Positions 1-6,869 of a stretch of 25,268 bases of DNA are shown piece by piece. Source of the stretch: an uncultured Clostridia bacterium (GTDB taxonomy: Bacteria; Bacillota_A; Clostridia; TANB77; CAG-508); contig CALXSA010000015.1 of NCBI GenBank assembly GCA_944390995.1, forward strand, positions 1-25,268. Direction: 5' to 3'. The first letter of the stretch is position 1, and each line of letters begins with the position of its first letter. A program made the position numbers and the translations under genes. The notes under the pieces are model-generated. The model searched no databases, was not told where the DNA came from, and saw nothing but the letters and a program-made list of their open reading frames with translations.

Positions 1-75
1 GGCCCCGTGGTCAAGCGGTTAAGACATCGCCCTTTCACGGCGGAGACATGGGTTCGATTCCCGTCGGGGTCACCA
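1..75 (+). tRNA. tRNA-Glu (anticodon TTC)
   Basis: A cloverleaf can be drawn by eye. The acceptor arm GGCCCCG pairs with CGGGGTC, the anticodon loop CTTTCAC carries TTC, the T-arm contains GGTTCGATTCC, and the discriminator A is followed by an encoded CCA at 73-75. The gene begins at the first base of the window, so its promoter lies outside. It is 4 nt from the next tRNA, so the two are probably processed from one transcript. Confidence 0.96.
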
Positions 76-79
76 ACAT

Positions 80-155
<76 letters not shown>

Positions 156-160
156 AACTA

Positions 161-196
161 AGAGAAGAACTGGAATTTTCTAGTTCTTCTTTTTTA
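161..196 (+). terminator. Intrinsic terminator of the tRNA pair
   Basis: AGAAGAACT (163-171) pairs with AGTTCTTCT (182-190) around a 10-nt loop and runs into a T tract ending at 195. It closes the tRNA transcript. Only about 32 nt separate it from the next start codon, so the SDR gene must rely on read-through or on a promoter overlapping the tRNA region. Confidence 0.88.
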
Positions 197-227
197 ACAC
201 CAACATACAAAGGAGCGAATTTAAACC

Positions 228-983
228 ATGGTAGAAAATCAAGAAAAAAATATAGTAAGTAAAGTAATAGTTGTAACTGGGGGCTCAAGAGGAATTGGGG
301 CGGAAATAGTAAAACTCTTAGCAAAGTGCGGGCATAATGTTATTTTAAACTACAATAAATCAGAAGAATGTGCGAAGAATGTGGAAAAAGAGCTTGCAGA
401 GCAGGGAAAAGCTGTAGATATTTTTAAGGCAGACATATCTAAAAGCGAAGAAGCAAAAAAACTAATACAGTTTGCGTTAAACAAATACGGCAGAATAGAT
501 GTGCTTATAAATAATGCAGGAATTTCGCAAAGCAAGTTATTTACAGATATAACTGATGAGGAATGGCAAAACATGATAGCTAATAATTTAAGCTCAGCAT
601 TTTATTGCTCGAGAGAAGCAGCAAAAAATATGATACATAATAAGCAAGGGCTAATTATTAATATATCCTCAATATGGGGGCTTACGGGTGCTAGTATGGA
701 AGTGCATTATTCTACGGCAAAAGCAGGCATGATTGGCCTTACCAAGGCTCTTGCAAAAGAGATTGGACCATCTAACATACGTGTTAATGCAATTGCGCCT
801 GGAATTATTGACACAGATATGGTGAAAGGATATTCAAAAGACGAAATAAAGGAAATAGAAAATGAAATACCATTAGAGAAAATAGGGACAGCTTCTAATA
901 TTGCAAAATGTGTTAAATGGCTAATAGAAGACGATTACACCACAGGAGAAGTGATTTCAATTAATGGCGGCTGGCACATCTAG
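228..983 (+). CDS. SDR-family oxidoreductase, FabG-like
   Basis: A classical short-chain dehydrogenase/reductase of 251 residues, the usual length for FabG (3-oxoacyl-ACP reductase) and its relatives. Visible motifs are the nucleotide-binding TGGSRGIG at residues 17-24, NNAG at 95-98, a catalytic Asn at about 120, the ISS serine at 147-148, the YSTAK catalytic Tyr161/Lys165 pair, PG at 191-192 and a C-terminal INGG. TGGSRGIG points to NAD(P)H binding and ketone reduction, but the substrate cannot be read from the sequence. It is not embedded in a fatty-acid cluster here, so a stand-alone FabG-like or sugar/alcohol dehydrogenase role is equally possible. An AAGGAG site (209-214) lies upstream at rather long spacing (13 nt). 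A bidirectional terminator follows. Confidence 0.93.
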   Translation: MVENQEKNIVSKVIVVTGGSRGIGAEIVKLLAKCGHNVILNYNKSEECAKNVEKELAEQGKAVDIFKADISKSEEAKKLIQFALNKYGRIDVLINNAGISQSKLFTDITDEEWQNMIANNLSSAFYCSREAAKNMIHNKQGLIINISSIWGLTGASMEVHYSTAKAGMIGLTKALAKEIGPSNIRVNAIAPGIIDTDMVKGYSKDEIKEIENEIPLEKIGTASNIAKCVKWLIEDDYTTGEVISINGGWHI

Positions 984-1043
984 GAGAAAATTTATATAAG
1001 GCGAGTAAGTAGTTATTAAGCCCACAAGTATCATACAAAAAGT

Positions 1044-1076
1044 AAAACCGATTTATATTTCTATAAATCGGTTTTT
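1044..1076. terminator. Bidirectional intrinsic terminator
   Basis: AAAACCGATTTATA (1044-1057) pairs with TATAAATCGGTTTT (1062-1075) over a 4-nt TTTC loop. T tracts flank it on both strands, so it can end both the plus-strand SDR transcript and the converging minus-strand CBM-like gene whose stop codon is at 1083. Confidence 0.9.
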
Positions 1077-1082
1077 GAAATA

Positions 1083-1547
1083 TTAGTCTTCATTTTTAAT
1101 TTTTCTTTTATAATTTCCTGAAATAATCTTAGGCAAATATGTAATAATTTTATAAACTGCAATACGTATTTTCTTACTCCATAAATATGTTTTCCTTAGT
1201 TTATGAGGAGCTTCAATTGAATTATTATCTTTAACAACTAATGAAAGTTCTTGTTTATCAATAGGGAAAACATAGTTTTCAGAATTGTTGTTATCCCACT
1301 CGTTGTTAGAATTTCTGAAACATAGATTTAGTGTATCACCAGAAACAAGTTCTATTTCTGCTTGAAATCCTAAATCTGTTTTTTCCATTTGTATTTCGTT
1401 AAGATTGTCCCAATTATTTCCAAAGCCATAGTGAATAAACACTTCTTCTGAATCGTCTTGAAACAACTTTCCTATATAAGAAATCTTAACAGTATTATTT
1501 TCAATTAATTTATCCGTGTTAAAAAATATATTTTTTACTAATTCCAT
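1083..1547 (-). CDS. Small CBM25/CBM53-like carbohydrate-binding protein
   Basis: A 154-residue protein whose central part (about residues 20-97) has the pattern of starch-binding modules of the CBM25/CBM53 type: KISYIGKL, then HYGFGNNWDN, a GFQAEI strand, a DTLNLCFRNS strand, and NEWDNNNSENYVFPI. The aromatic and Asn-rich loops (W46, W84) are the usual sugar contacts in that family. There is no signal peptide and no catalytic domain. The C-terminal 35 residues are basic and amphipathic (KKIRIAVYKIITYLPK), which might tether the protein to a membrane or a partner. A strong AAAGGAG site lies 6 nt before the ATG. A promoter is readable upstream. The ligand (glycogen, cell-wall glycan) is unknown; the family call is by pattern only. 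Confidence 0.8.
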   Translation of the reverse strand: MELVKNIFFNTDKLIENNTVKISYIGKLFQDDSEEVFIHYGFGNNWDNLNEIQMEKTDLGFQAEIELVSGDTLNLCFRNSNNEWDNNNSENYVFPIDKQELSLVVKDNNSIEAPHKLRKTYLWSKKIRIAVYKIITYLPKIISGNYKRKIKNED

Positions 1548-1587
1548 TTTTATCTCCTTTTATCGTTAGTTATCTATAATATACTAA

Positions 1588-1616
1588 ATTATATTATTAA
1601 ACTACAAAATATTCAA
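1588..1616 (-). promoter_or_regulatory. Sigma-A-type promoter for the CBM-like gene
   Basis: Read on the minus strand: -35 TTGAAT (1611-1616), 17-bp spacer, -10 TATAAT (1588-1593). Start of transcription is expected near 1581, giving a leader of about 35 nt. Confidence 0.7.
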
Positions 1617-1647
1617 TAGTTTTTACAAAAAAATATATTAAAAAAAT

Positions 1648-1676
1648 ATTACAAAAATGTTACAGAATTGTTACAT
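1648..1676. repeat. Triple TTACA direct repeat, 11-bp period
   Basis: Between the LexA-like gene and the CBM-like gene the plus strand carries TTACA three times at a spacing of 11 bp (TTACAAAAATG, TTACAGAATTG, TTACATTTTAC). They lie about 30-60 bp upstream of the minus-strand -35 box. Direct repeats at one-helix-turn spacing are the typical layout of OmpR/PhoB-family response-regulator sites; PhoP boxes in Bacillus are TT-A-CA-like with this period. Assignment to a regulator is inference. Confidence 0.45.
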
Positions 1677-1683
1677 TTTACTT

Positions 1684-2271
1684 TTAAAAAATTAAACCTG
1701 TATTAGTTCCAATAATTTTTCCTATTATATTGTACTTATCTCCAGCAGTTATAATAATATCATTGTATGCTTTATTATCAGCTCTTAGAACCAATGCATC
1801 CTTTCTAATAATAAATCTTCTAATCAAAATTTTGCCATTAAACTCAAAAAGAGCAATGTCCTTATTCTCCAAAGGGGTGTTAAACTCAACAAATGCAAAC
1901 ACGCCTGGCTCTAGTTTTGGTGCCATAACATCATCATTTATTTTCACTGCAATTGATGCATTAGGTAATTCAGCAGGACAAGTCATAAAAGAATCAAGCG
2001 AATCAACTGCCAACACTTGGTCGTAAGAAATGTGTTCAGGCATCTTAATTAATTTTTGTTCTTCCGTAAAAATCTTGTCATAAGTATACATCAATGGTTG
2101 ATAAGGCACTTGCAAGGCTCTGCAAATTGACTTTAGAGCTCTATGACTAGGGTTTCTCTCACTGCTTTCAATATGAGAAAGATGCCCTACATTAATTGAT
2201 GTACGTCTAGAAACCTCTGCTTTTGGGAGATTTCTATCGTTTCTTATACGAGAAATCATTTCTCCTATCAT
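1684..2271 (-). CDS. XRE-family HTH regulator with catalytically dead S24/LexA-like domain
   Basis: A 195-residue transcriptional regulator. Residues 1-65 form an HTH_XRE DNA-binding domain (ISRIRNDRNLPKAEVSRRTS, then NVGHLSHIESSERNPS). Residues about 105-195 have the fold pattern of the LexA/CI C-terminal S24 peptidase. At the catalytic serine the usual DSM is DVM (V115), and at the general-base lysine the usual V-K-R is I-R-R (R151/R152). The protein should therefore not self-cleave and probably responds to a ligand or protein partner. The start at 2271 has AGGAAAGAGG at 2281-2290. A longer reading frame from 2313 is unlikely, because its ATG falls inside the predicted promoter, between the -10 and -35 boxes. 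It is divergent from the VanW gene and could repress it and itself. Confidence 0.85.
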   Translation of the reverse strand: MIGEMISRIRNDRNLPKAEVSRRTSINVGHLSHIESSERNPSHRALKSICRALQVPYQPLMYTYDKIFTEEQKLIKMPEHISYDQVLAVDSLDSFMTCPAELPNASIAVKINDDVMAPKLEPGVFAFVEFNTPLENKDIALFEFNGKILIRRFIIRKDALVLRADNKAYNDIIITAGDKYNIIGKIIGTNTGLIF

Positions 2272-2304
2272 CCAAATCAACCTCTTTCCTAAAAAACTAA
2301 ATAG

Positions 2305-2333
2305 ATTATACATAAAAAAGAAAAAATTGTCTA
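2305..2333 (-). promoter_or_regulatory. Promoter of the XRE-S24 regulator gene
   Basis: On the minus strand: -35 TAGACA (2328-2333), 17-bp spacer, -10 TATAAT (2305-2310). The predicted transcript starts near 2298, just ahead of the AGGAAAGAGG ribosome site at 2281-2290. This supports translation from 2271 rather than from 2313. Confidence 0.75.
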
Positions 2334-2375
2334 GTAGAAAAAAAGTTTTTTTGTAAAATTATGTAGAAAATATTA

Positions 2376-2407
2376 TTGTAAAAAACAAGACGTTATGGTA
2401 ATATAAT
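2376..2407 (+). promoter_or_regulatory. Promoter of the VanW-family gene
   Basis: -35 TTGTAA (2376-2381), 17-bp spacer, extended -10 TG-G-TAATAT (2396-2404), overlapping an alternative TATAAT at 2402-2407. The intergenic region also holds A/T-tract runs shared with the divergent regulator promoter, a plausible place for the XRE regulator to bind. Confidence 0.55.
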
Positions 2408-2451
2408 TTCAGGAAAATGTATAGAATAAATTAAAAAGGAGTAATAGATTT

Positions 2452-4422
2452 ATGGATGAAAAAAAGGATAAAGAGTTGGATGCAAAAACTAATTTATCTG
2501 AAGGAATAAAAGAAATTGGGCAAGAAGAAAAGGAGAAAACAAATTTGGCTGAAAATGTTGCCGAAGACTTAGAAAAAACAAAATATATAATAGAAGATGA
2601 AAGCGACGTGCACGAAGGAAGTAACGAAGAAGAAGAAGAACGCGACGAAACGAAAAAAAAGCAGGAAGAAATAGCTAAAGAAGAAAAACCAGTAAAACAG
2701 AAAGAAAGTAAGATGGCAGAAAAAGAGCAGGCAAAGCATGAAAAAAGAAATAAAAAAGAAGAAAAGCAAAACAATGGAAACAAGAAGTATGTAGGAATTG
2801 GAATTGCAATTGTAGTAGCAATATTTTTAATAGTTTTTTCAGTTATTTTCTCGCTATTAAATGTAACAAACGACAAAATATTAAACAAAGTATCTGTTAT
2901 GGGAATTGATATAGGTGGAATGTCAAGAGAAGAAGCCCAAGAAACAATAGAGGAAATAGTAGAAAATAAATTGTCTGAGGAACTTACATTAAAAAAGGAT
3001 GACTACGAAACAACAATAAATGCAGCACAGATAAATGCACAGTATGATGTAGAAACAGCGATAAATAAAGCGTACGATATAGGCAAAAATGGAAATATTG
3101 TAACAAACAACTACAGCATTTTATTTAACATGCTATTTGGTAACGAGATAGAATGCAATTTCAGTTATGACCAAGAACTATTGAATAAAAAAATAGAAGA
3201 TGTTTCATCAAAATTGCCGGGAGCGGTAGTTCAAAGCAGCTACTATATTGAAGATGAGGACCTAGTTATTGTAAAAGGAACAAAAGGGCTTTCAATAAAA
3301 GAAGATGAACTAAAAAACAATATATTAAGCCAAATGCAAAACGTTGTTCAAAAATATAGCATAGTAGAAATACCTACAGAGGAAGTAGAGCCAGAGGCAA
3401 TAGACTTAGCAAAAATAAGAAACGAAATACACAAAGAGCCACAAGATGCGTATGTATCTAAAAACCCTACAACCGTTCATGCACATGTAAACGGGGTAGA
3501 CCTTGCAATATCAATAGAAGAAGCACAAGAAATTTTAGCAGAAGACAAGGAAGAATATATAATACCATTAAAAATTACAGTACCAGAAAAAACAATAGAA
3601 GACTTGGGAGAAGAAGCATTTCCAGACGAGCTCAGCTCGTATTCAACCAGGTATGACCCAAGCAACCTAAACAGAAGCAACAATATAGAAATATCAGCAG
3701 AAAAAATAGATGGTACAATAATTATGCCAGGAGAAACTTTCTCATACAACCAAACAGTAGGAGAAAGAACAATTGCAGAAGGATACAAAGAAGCAGGAGC
3801 TTATGCAGGAGGCAGAGTTGTTCAAGATGTTGGAGGAGGCATATGCCAAACATCATCTACCTTATACAATGCAGCATTACTTGCAAACCTAGAAATTGTA
3901 GATAGGAGCAACCACCAATTCTTAACCTCTTATGTATCAGCAGGAAGGGATGCAACAGTTAGCTGGGGCTCAATAGACTTCAAATTTAAAAACAGCAGAG
4001 AATACCCAATAAAAATAGAAGCCAGAGCAAAAAACGGTGTATGCGAAATGAGCATATACGGAATAAAAGAAGAAACAGAATATGAAGTAGAAATAGAGTC
4101 AAATGTACTATCATATATACCATATACAACAAAATACGAAAACGATTCTAGCTTAGCAGAAGGAAAAGAAGTAGTGGAGCAATCTGGATACAATGGATGC
4201 ACAAGCGAAGCATACAGAGTGCTAAAACTAAACGGAGAAGTTGTGTCAAGAACACTTCTTTCAAAAGACACATACGACCCAATGACAAGAATTATAAGAA
4301 GGGGAACTAAAGAAGCACAAACCACAAAAGAAACAAGCAGTAACAAAAAGGTAGAAAAAGAGAAAGAAACAAAAGAAAATACTAATACAGAAAAAGAAGT
4401 AAACACAGTAAGCGAAGACTAA
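2452..4422 (+). CDS. VanW-family membrane-anchored envelope protein (PG-binding/VanW/G5-like)
   Basis: A 656-residue protein. Residues 1-112 are a very charged Glu/Lys-rich cytoplasmic region, likely coiled coil. Residues 113-136 form one membrane segment (YVGIGIAIVVAIFLIVFSVI), with the rest outside. About 150-400 resembles the PG_binding_4 repeats that precede VanW domains. About 408-535 is the VanW domain (IMPGETFSYNQTVG, the Gly-rich GGRVVQDVGGGICQTSSTLY, then NHQFLTSYV and WGSIDFKFKN). About 545-626 looks like a G5-type extracellular domain ending in IIRRGTK. The tail is Lys/Glu/Thr-rich. VanW proteins are linked to the envelope and, in some van operons, to glycopeptide resistance, but their activity is unknown; no van operon is present here. 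Start: AAGGAG at 2436-2441. It is probably transcribed with the downstream glycosyltransferase if the intervening hairpins are leaky. Confidence 0.92.
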   Translation: MDEKKDKELDAKTNLSEGIKEIGQEEKEKTNLAENVAEDLEKTKYIIEDESDVHEGSNEEEEERDETKKKQEEIAKEEKPVKQKESKMAEKEQAKHEKRNKKEEKQNNGNKKYVGIGIAIVVAIFLIVFSVIFSLLNVTNDKILNKVSVMGIDIGGMSREEAQETIEEIVENKLSEELTLKKDDYETTINAAQINAQYDVETAINKAYDIGKNGNIVTNNYSILFNMLFGNEIECNFSYDQELLNKKIEDVSSKLPGAVVQSSYYIEDEDLVIVKGTKGLSIKEDELKNNILSQMQNVVQKYSIVEIPTEEVEPEAIDLAKIRNEIHKEPQDAYVSKNPTTVHAHVNGVDLAISIEEAQEILAEDKEEYIIPLKITVPEKTIEDLGEEAFPDELSSYSTRYDPSNLNRSNNIEISAEKIDGTIIMPGETFSYNQTVGERTIAEGYKEAGAYAGGRVVQDVGGGICQTSSTLYNAALLANLEIVDRSNHQFLTSYVSAGRDATVSWGSIDFKFKNSREYPIKIEARAKNGVCEMSIYGIKEETEYEVEIESNVLSYIPYTTKYENDSSLAEGKEVVEQSGYNGCTSEAYRVLKLNGEVVSRTLLSKDTYDPMTRIIRRGTKEAQTTKETSSNKKVEKEKETKENTNTEKEVNTVSED

Positions 4423-4424
4423 GC

Positions 4425-4463
4425 AAAAACTGTTTTTGGGAACGGAGGAAAAAAACAGTTTTT
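4425..4463 (+). terminator. Terminator-like hairpin; copy 1 of the CTGTTTTTGGGnACGGAG repeat
   Basis: AAAAACTGTTTTT (4425-4437) and AAAAACAGTTTTT (4451-4463) are perfect 13-bp arms around a GGGAACGGAGGAA loop, beginning 2 nt after the VanW stop codon. The second arm ends in a T run. A near-identical hairpin occurs at 13348-13378 on the minus strand directly after another stop codon. Confidence 0.75.
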
Positions 4464-4499
4464 AAAATTATAGGAAATTGCATTTCCTATAATTTTAAA
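4461..4499. repeat. Perfect 18-bp inverted repeat
   Basis: TTTAAAATTATAGGAAAT (4461-4478) is the exact reverse complement of 4482-4499, with a 3-nt TGC loop. It overlaps the end of the preceding hairpin by 3 nt and may act as a second terminator or a transcript-stabilising stem. Confidence 0.85.
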
Positions 4500-4520
4500 A
4501 GGGCTACAATCGCCATCGCC

Positions 4521-4590
4521 TTTGAGATTTCCTCCTTTTAGTCGGAAACTCAAATTGGCACGAACAAAGAGCGACCAAGGTCGCTTTGTT
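4521..4590 (+). repeat. Two leader hairpins before the glycosyltransferase gene
   Basis: Hairpin A: TTTGAG.TTTCC (4521-4532) pairs with GGAAA.CTCAAA (ending about 4556). Hairpin B: AACAAA and GCGACC (4563-4576) pair with GGTCGC and TTTGTT (4579-4590), with a GA bulge and a 2-nt AA loop. Hairpin B ends 6 nt before the AAAGGGG ribosome site, so it may influence read-through or translation of the next gene. Confidence 0.6.
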
Positions 4591-4608
4591 TCAAAAAGGG
4601 GACAAGCA

Positions 4609-6186
4609 ATGAAAAATAAAAAGGAGATAATAATATTAATAATCTTCATAGTGCTTCAAAGTATACTATATGTATGTACAGGTATGAGCAAAGGATATAT
4701 ACATATAGACGAGGCATATTCATTTGGACTTACAAATTATGACAAAGTAGAAATAGAAGAAAATGCTGACTTCTATAACACATGGCATGAGAAAGAATAT
4801 TACGAAGACTATTTATCGATACAAGAAGATGAAAGGGGCAATTTCGCGCCAGTATATGAAAACCAAAAGAATGATGTACACCCACCATTCTACTATTTAC
4901 TTTTAAGAATAGCCATGAGCTTCTCGGACGGGCACTTTTCTATGTGGCCAGGAATAGTGCTAAACATAGTTCTATATGCATTTATCACAATATTCATGTA
5001 CCTAATATTAAAGAAACTGCTAAAAGACGAAAAAAATGCAGGAATAAAAGCGGCAGTACTAGCATTTATATCCTCAATTACACTAGCAGGACTAAGTAAT
5101 GCAGTATATATAAGGATGTATGCCCTACTAACACTTGAAATATTAATAATAACATTCTTACACATCAAACTACTAGAAAGCGAAAAAGTAAAAGATAAAC
5201 TACTAATCGGCATTGGAGTAACAGTACTTGTTGGAATTTTGACACACTATTACTACCTAGTTTATTTAGCAGCATTGTACATAGTAATATTAATAAAATA
5301 TATTAAAGAAAAGAAACTAAAACAACTACTATACTACACACTAACAATGCTTGCAGCGGGAATAGGCTCACTTGTAATATTTCCATATTCAATTGTGCAC
5401 ATGTTTTTCGGATACAGAGGACAAGGCGTAATCAGCAATTTGGAAGACGTAGGAGGAGTATTGCCAAGAATAGGAGTGCAGCTATACAACTTAAACTATT
5501 ATGGCTTTAATAACATGATGATTGTTATCTTTGCCATAATTGTTGTTGTATTAACTTTAAAAATAATATTAAGGAAAAAACTGCCACAAATTAGCAAAGA
5601 AAACAAAAACATTCTAATAATGCTGCTAGTTCCATCAATATTCTTTTTTATAGTATCTGCAATAGGCTCACCATGGCAAGTATTAAGATACATTGTTCCA
5701 GTATGTGGAATATTATTCATGGTAACAATTTATGGACTATATATAGTACTAAAAGCAATATTTAGTGAAAAAATAACAAATACAATAATTTGCATAATAT
5801 TCTGCGCAATTTTAGTAATGCCATTCATTATGCGCATGGAACCAGAGCTGCTATACAGAGAGAAAAAAGAAATAGTGCAAGAATTAGGAGGAGAACTAAA
5901 CCTACCAACAATATATTTATATAGCTCAGGGACATTAGGTTTCCTAAACGACATAATGCTATTTGAGGAAATAGACCAATCATACATTGCAAAAGACATG
6001 GACTGTACAGAAGAAAACATACAAAACGTTTTTGAAGACAAAGACGTTTCAAATGGAATAATAGTTTTTATAAACGATGGGCAAGAGAATGATGCAATGC
6101 TTGAGACAATTGAACAAGCGCTAAGCCTAACCGAAAACCAACACTTGGCAAGGCTTTGGTCGAGTAATGTGTACTATGTACATTAG
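4609..6186 (+). CDS. GT-C membrane glycosyltransferase, ArnT/PMT-like
   Basis: A 525-residue polytopic membrane protein with roughly 10-12 hydrophobic segments and a C-terminal soluble part. It has two signatures of polyprenyl-phosphate-sugar-dependent GT-C transferases (PMT_2/GT39/GT83-like). One is an acidic pair in the first extracellular loop (HIDEAYSF, D34/E35), the other HPPFYY at 91-96. Such enzymes move a sugar from an undecaprenyl-phosphate donor to an envelope acceptor outside the membrane; donor and acceptor are not readable here. An upstream TTG at 4522 keeps the frame open but would translate the leader hairpins. The ATG at 4609 has AAAGGGG 7 nt before it and is followed at once by a membrane segment, so it is preferred. 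The VanW gene upstream suggests a joint envelope role. Confidence 0.87.
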   Translation: MKNKKEIIILIIFIVLQSILYVCTGMSKGYIHIDEAYSFGLTNYDKVEIEENADFYNTWHEKEYYEDYLSIQEDERGNFAPVYENQKNDVHPPFYYLLLRIAMSFSDGHFSMWPGIVLNIVLYAFITIFMYLILKKLLKDEKNAGIKAAVLAFISSITLAGLSNAVYIRMYALLTLEILIITFLHIKLLESEKVKDKLLIGIGVTVLVGILTHYYYLVYLAALYIVILIKYIKEKKLKQLLYYTLTMLAAGIGSLVIFPYSIVHMFFGYRGQGVISNLEDVGGVLPRIGVQLYNLNYYGFNNMMIVIFAIIVVVLTLKIILRKKLPQISKENKNILIMLLVPSIFFFIVSAIGSPWQVLRYIVPVCGILFMVTIYGLYIVLKAIFSEKITNTIICIIFCAILVMPFIMRMEPELLYREKKEIVQELGGELNLPTIYLYSSGTLGFLNDIMLFEEIDQSYIAKDMDCTEENIQNVFEDKDVSNGIIVFINDGQENDAMLETIEQALSLTENQHLARLWSSNVYYVH

Positions 6187-6269
6187 AAAATTGGTGTGCG
6201 AATGAAGTGTTTGGATAAGAAATAATTCATAACACATTTAAATAACGTTTTTTGAGCAATAGGCAAAAT

Positions 6270-6298
6270 TTGACATTTACATAAATAGATGTTACAAT
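6270..6298 (+). promoter_or_regulatory. Promoter of the toxin-antitoxin operon
   Basis: -35 TTGACA (6270-6275, perfect consensus), 17-bp spacer, -10 TACAAT (6293-6298). A possible second promoter lies at 6397 (TTGACA, 19-bp spacer, GATAAA) and overlaps the palindrome at 6407-6440. Between them is TTACA-N6-TGTAA (6326-6341), a candidate operator. Confidence 0.7.
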
Positions 6299-6406
6299 TA
6301 TGTTACAAAAATATTATTTTTTTTATTACAATTTTGTGTAAAATGTTGTTCTGTGAATTAAAATGATATATACTTTATATGTAAATAATTCAAATTTTGA
6401 CAAATT

Positions 6407-6440
6407 CCTATATAGAAAAGTGATAAACTTTTTATATAGG
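6407..6440 (+). promoter_or_regulatory. Hairpin/palindrome in the leader of the antitoxin gene
   Basis: CCTATATA (6407-6414) and AAAAGT (6416-6421) pair with ACTTTT (6427-6432) and TATATAGG (6433-6440), leaving one bulged G and a GATAA loop. The 3' arm contains the AGG of the AGGAGA ribosome site serving the possible start at 6453. It could act as an operator for the DNA-binding antitoxin complex or as an RNA structure that hides that site. Confidence 0.5.
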
Positions 6441-6485
6441 AGAGTGAATTTTATGAATAAAGAAATACGAAAGGAGGCCAATATT

Positions 6486-6869
6486 ATGACAAATGTTTTA
6501 AATAATGCTGAAAATATAATTGATACTTATGAAGAAAAGAAAAATGTTATTAGTAAAAAGCCTTCTATGTTAGAAGATATTTTATTGTATGTTAGAATAA
6601 AGCAACTCACAAATGCAAAATACGTAAAACAATTAACAAAGAAATATATAGTAAAAGATAAAACTATAAATTCAGGTAGAGCTACTATAAGGGGCACAAG
6701 AGTAACTCCAGAAGATATAGGAAGAATATTGATGCATAAAAGTGATGTAAAGGTTAAAGATATACTAGATGAATATCCAAGCTTAACAAATGAAGAAGAA
6801 GTATTAGCAGGGCTCTTATATTTTATTGACAAACATATATCTTTAAGCCAAATATTATTTAACAAATGA
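6486..6869 (+). CDS. DUF433-family antitoxin (VapB45-like)
   Basis: A 127-residue protein whose C-terminal half (about 55-115) matches the DUF433 pattern: GRATIRGTRVTPEDIGRIL, then VKDILDEYPSLTNEEEVLAGLLYFI. DUF433 proteins are HTH-type antitoxins paired with DUF5615 PIN-like toxins. The start at 6486 has AAGGAGG 8 nt upstream. An in-frame ATG at 6453 with AGGAGA would add 11 residues, and the frame stays open back to 6363 through non-coding leader structure. The stop codon overlaps the toxin start by 4 bp (ATGA), typical of coupled toxin-antitoxin genes. Confidence 0.85.
   Translation: MTNVLNNAENIIDTYEEKKNVISKKPSMLEDILLYVRIKQLTNAKYVKQLTKKYIVKDKTINSGRATIRGTRVTPEDIGRILMHKSDVKVKDILDEYPSLTNEEEVLAGLLYFIDKHISLSQILFNK

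Noticed and set aside
2409..2888. Minus-strand Phe/Ser-rich frames opposite the VanW gene
   Set aside because: They are the antisense of the Glu/Lys-rich N terminus of the VanW protein, a composition artefact.
4522..4608. TTG-started extension of the glycosyltransferase (29 residues)
   Set aside because: It translates two leader hairpins into a basic peptide with no family counterpart; the ATG at 4609 has its own ribosome site.
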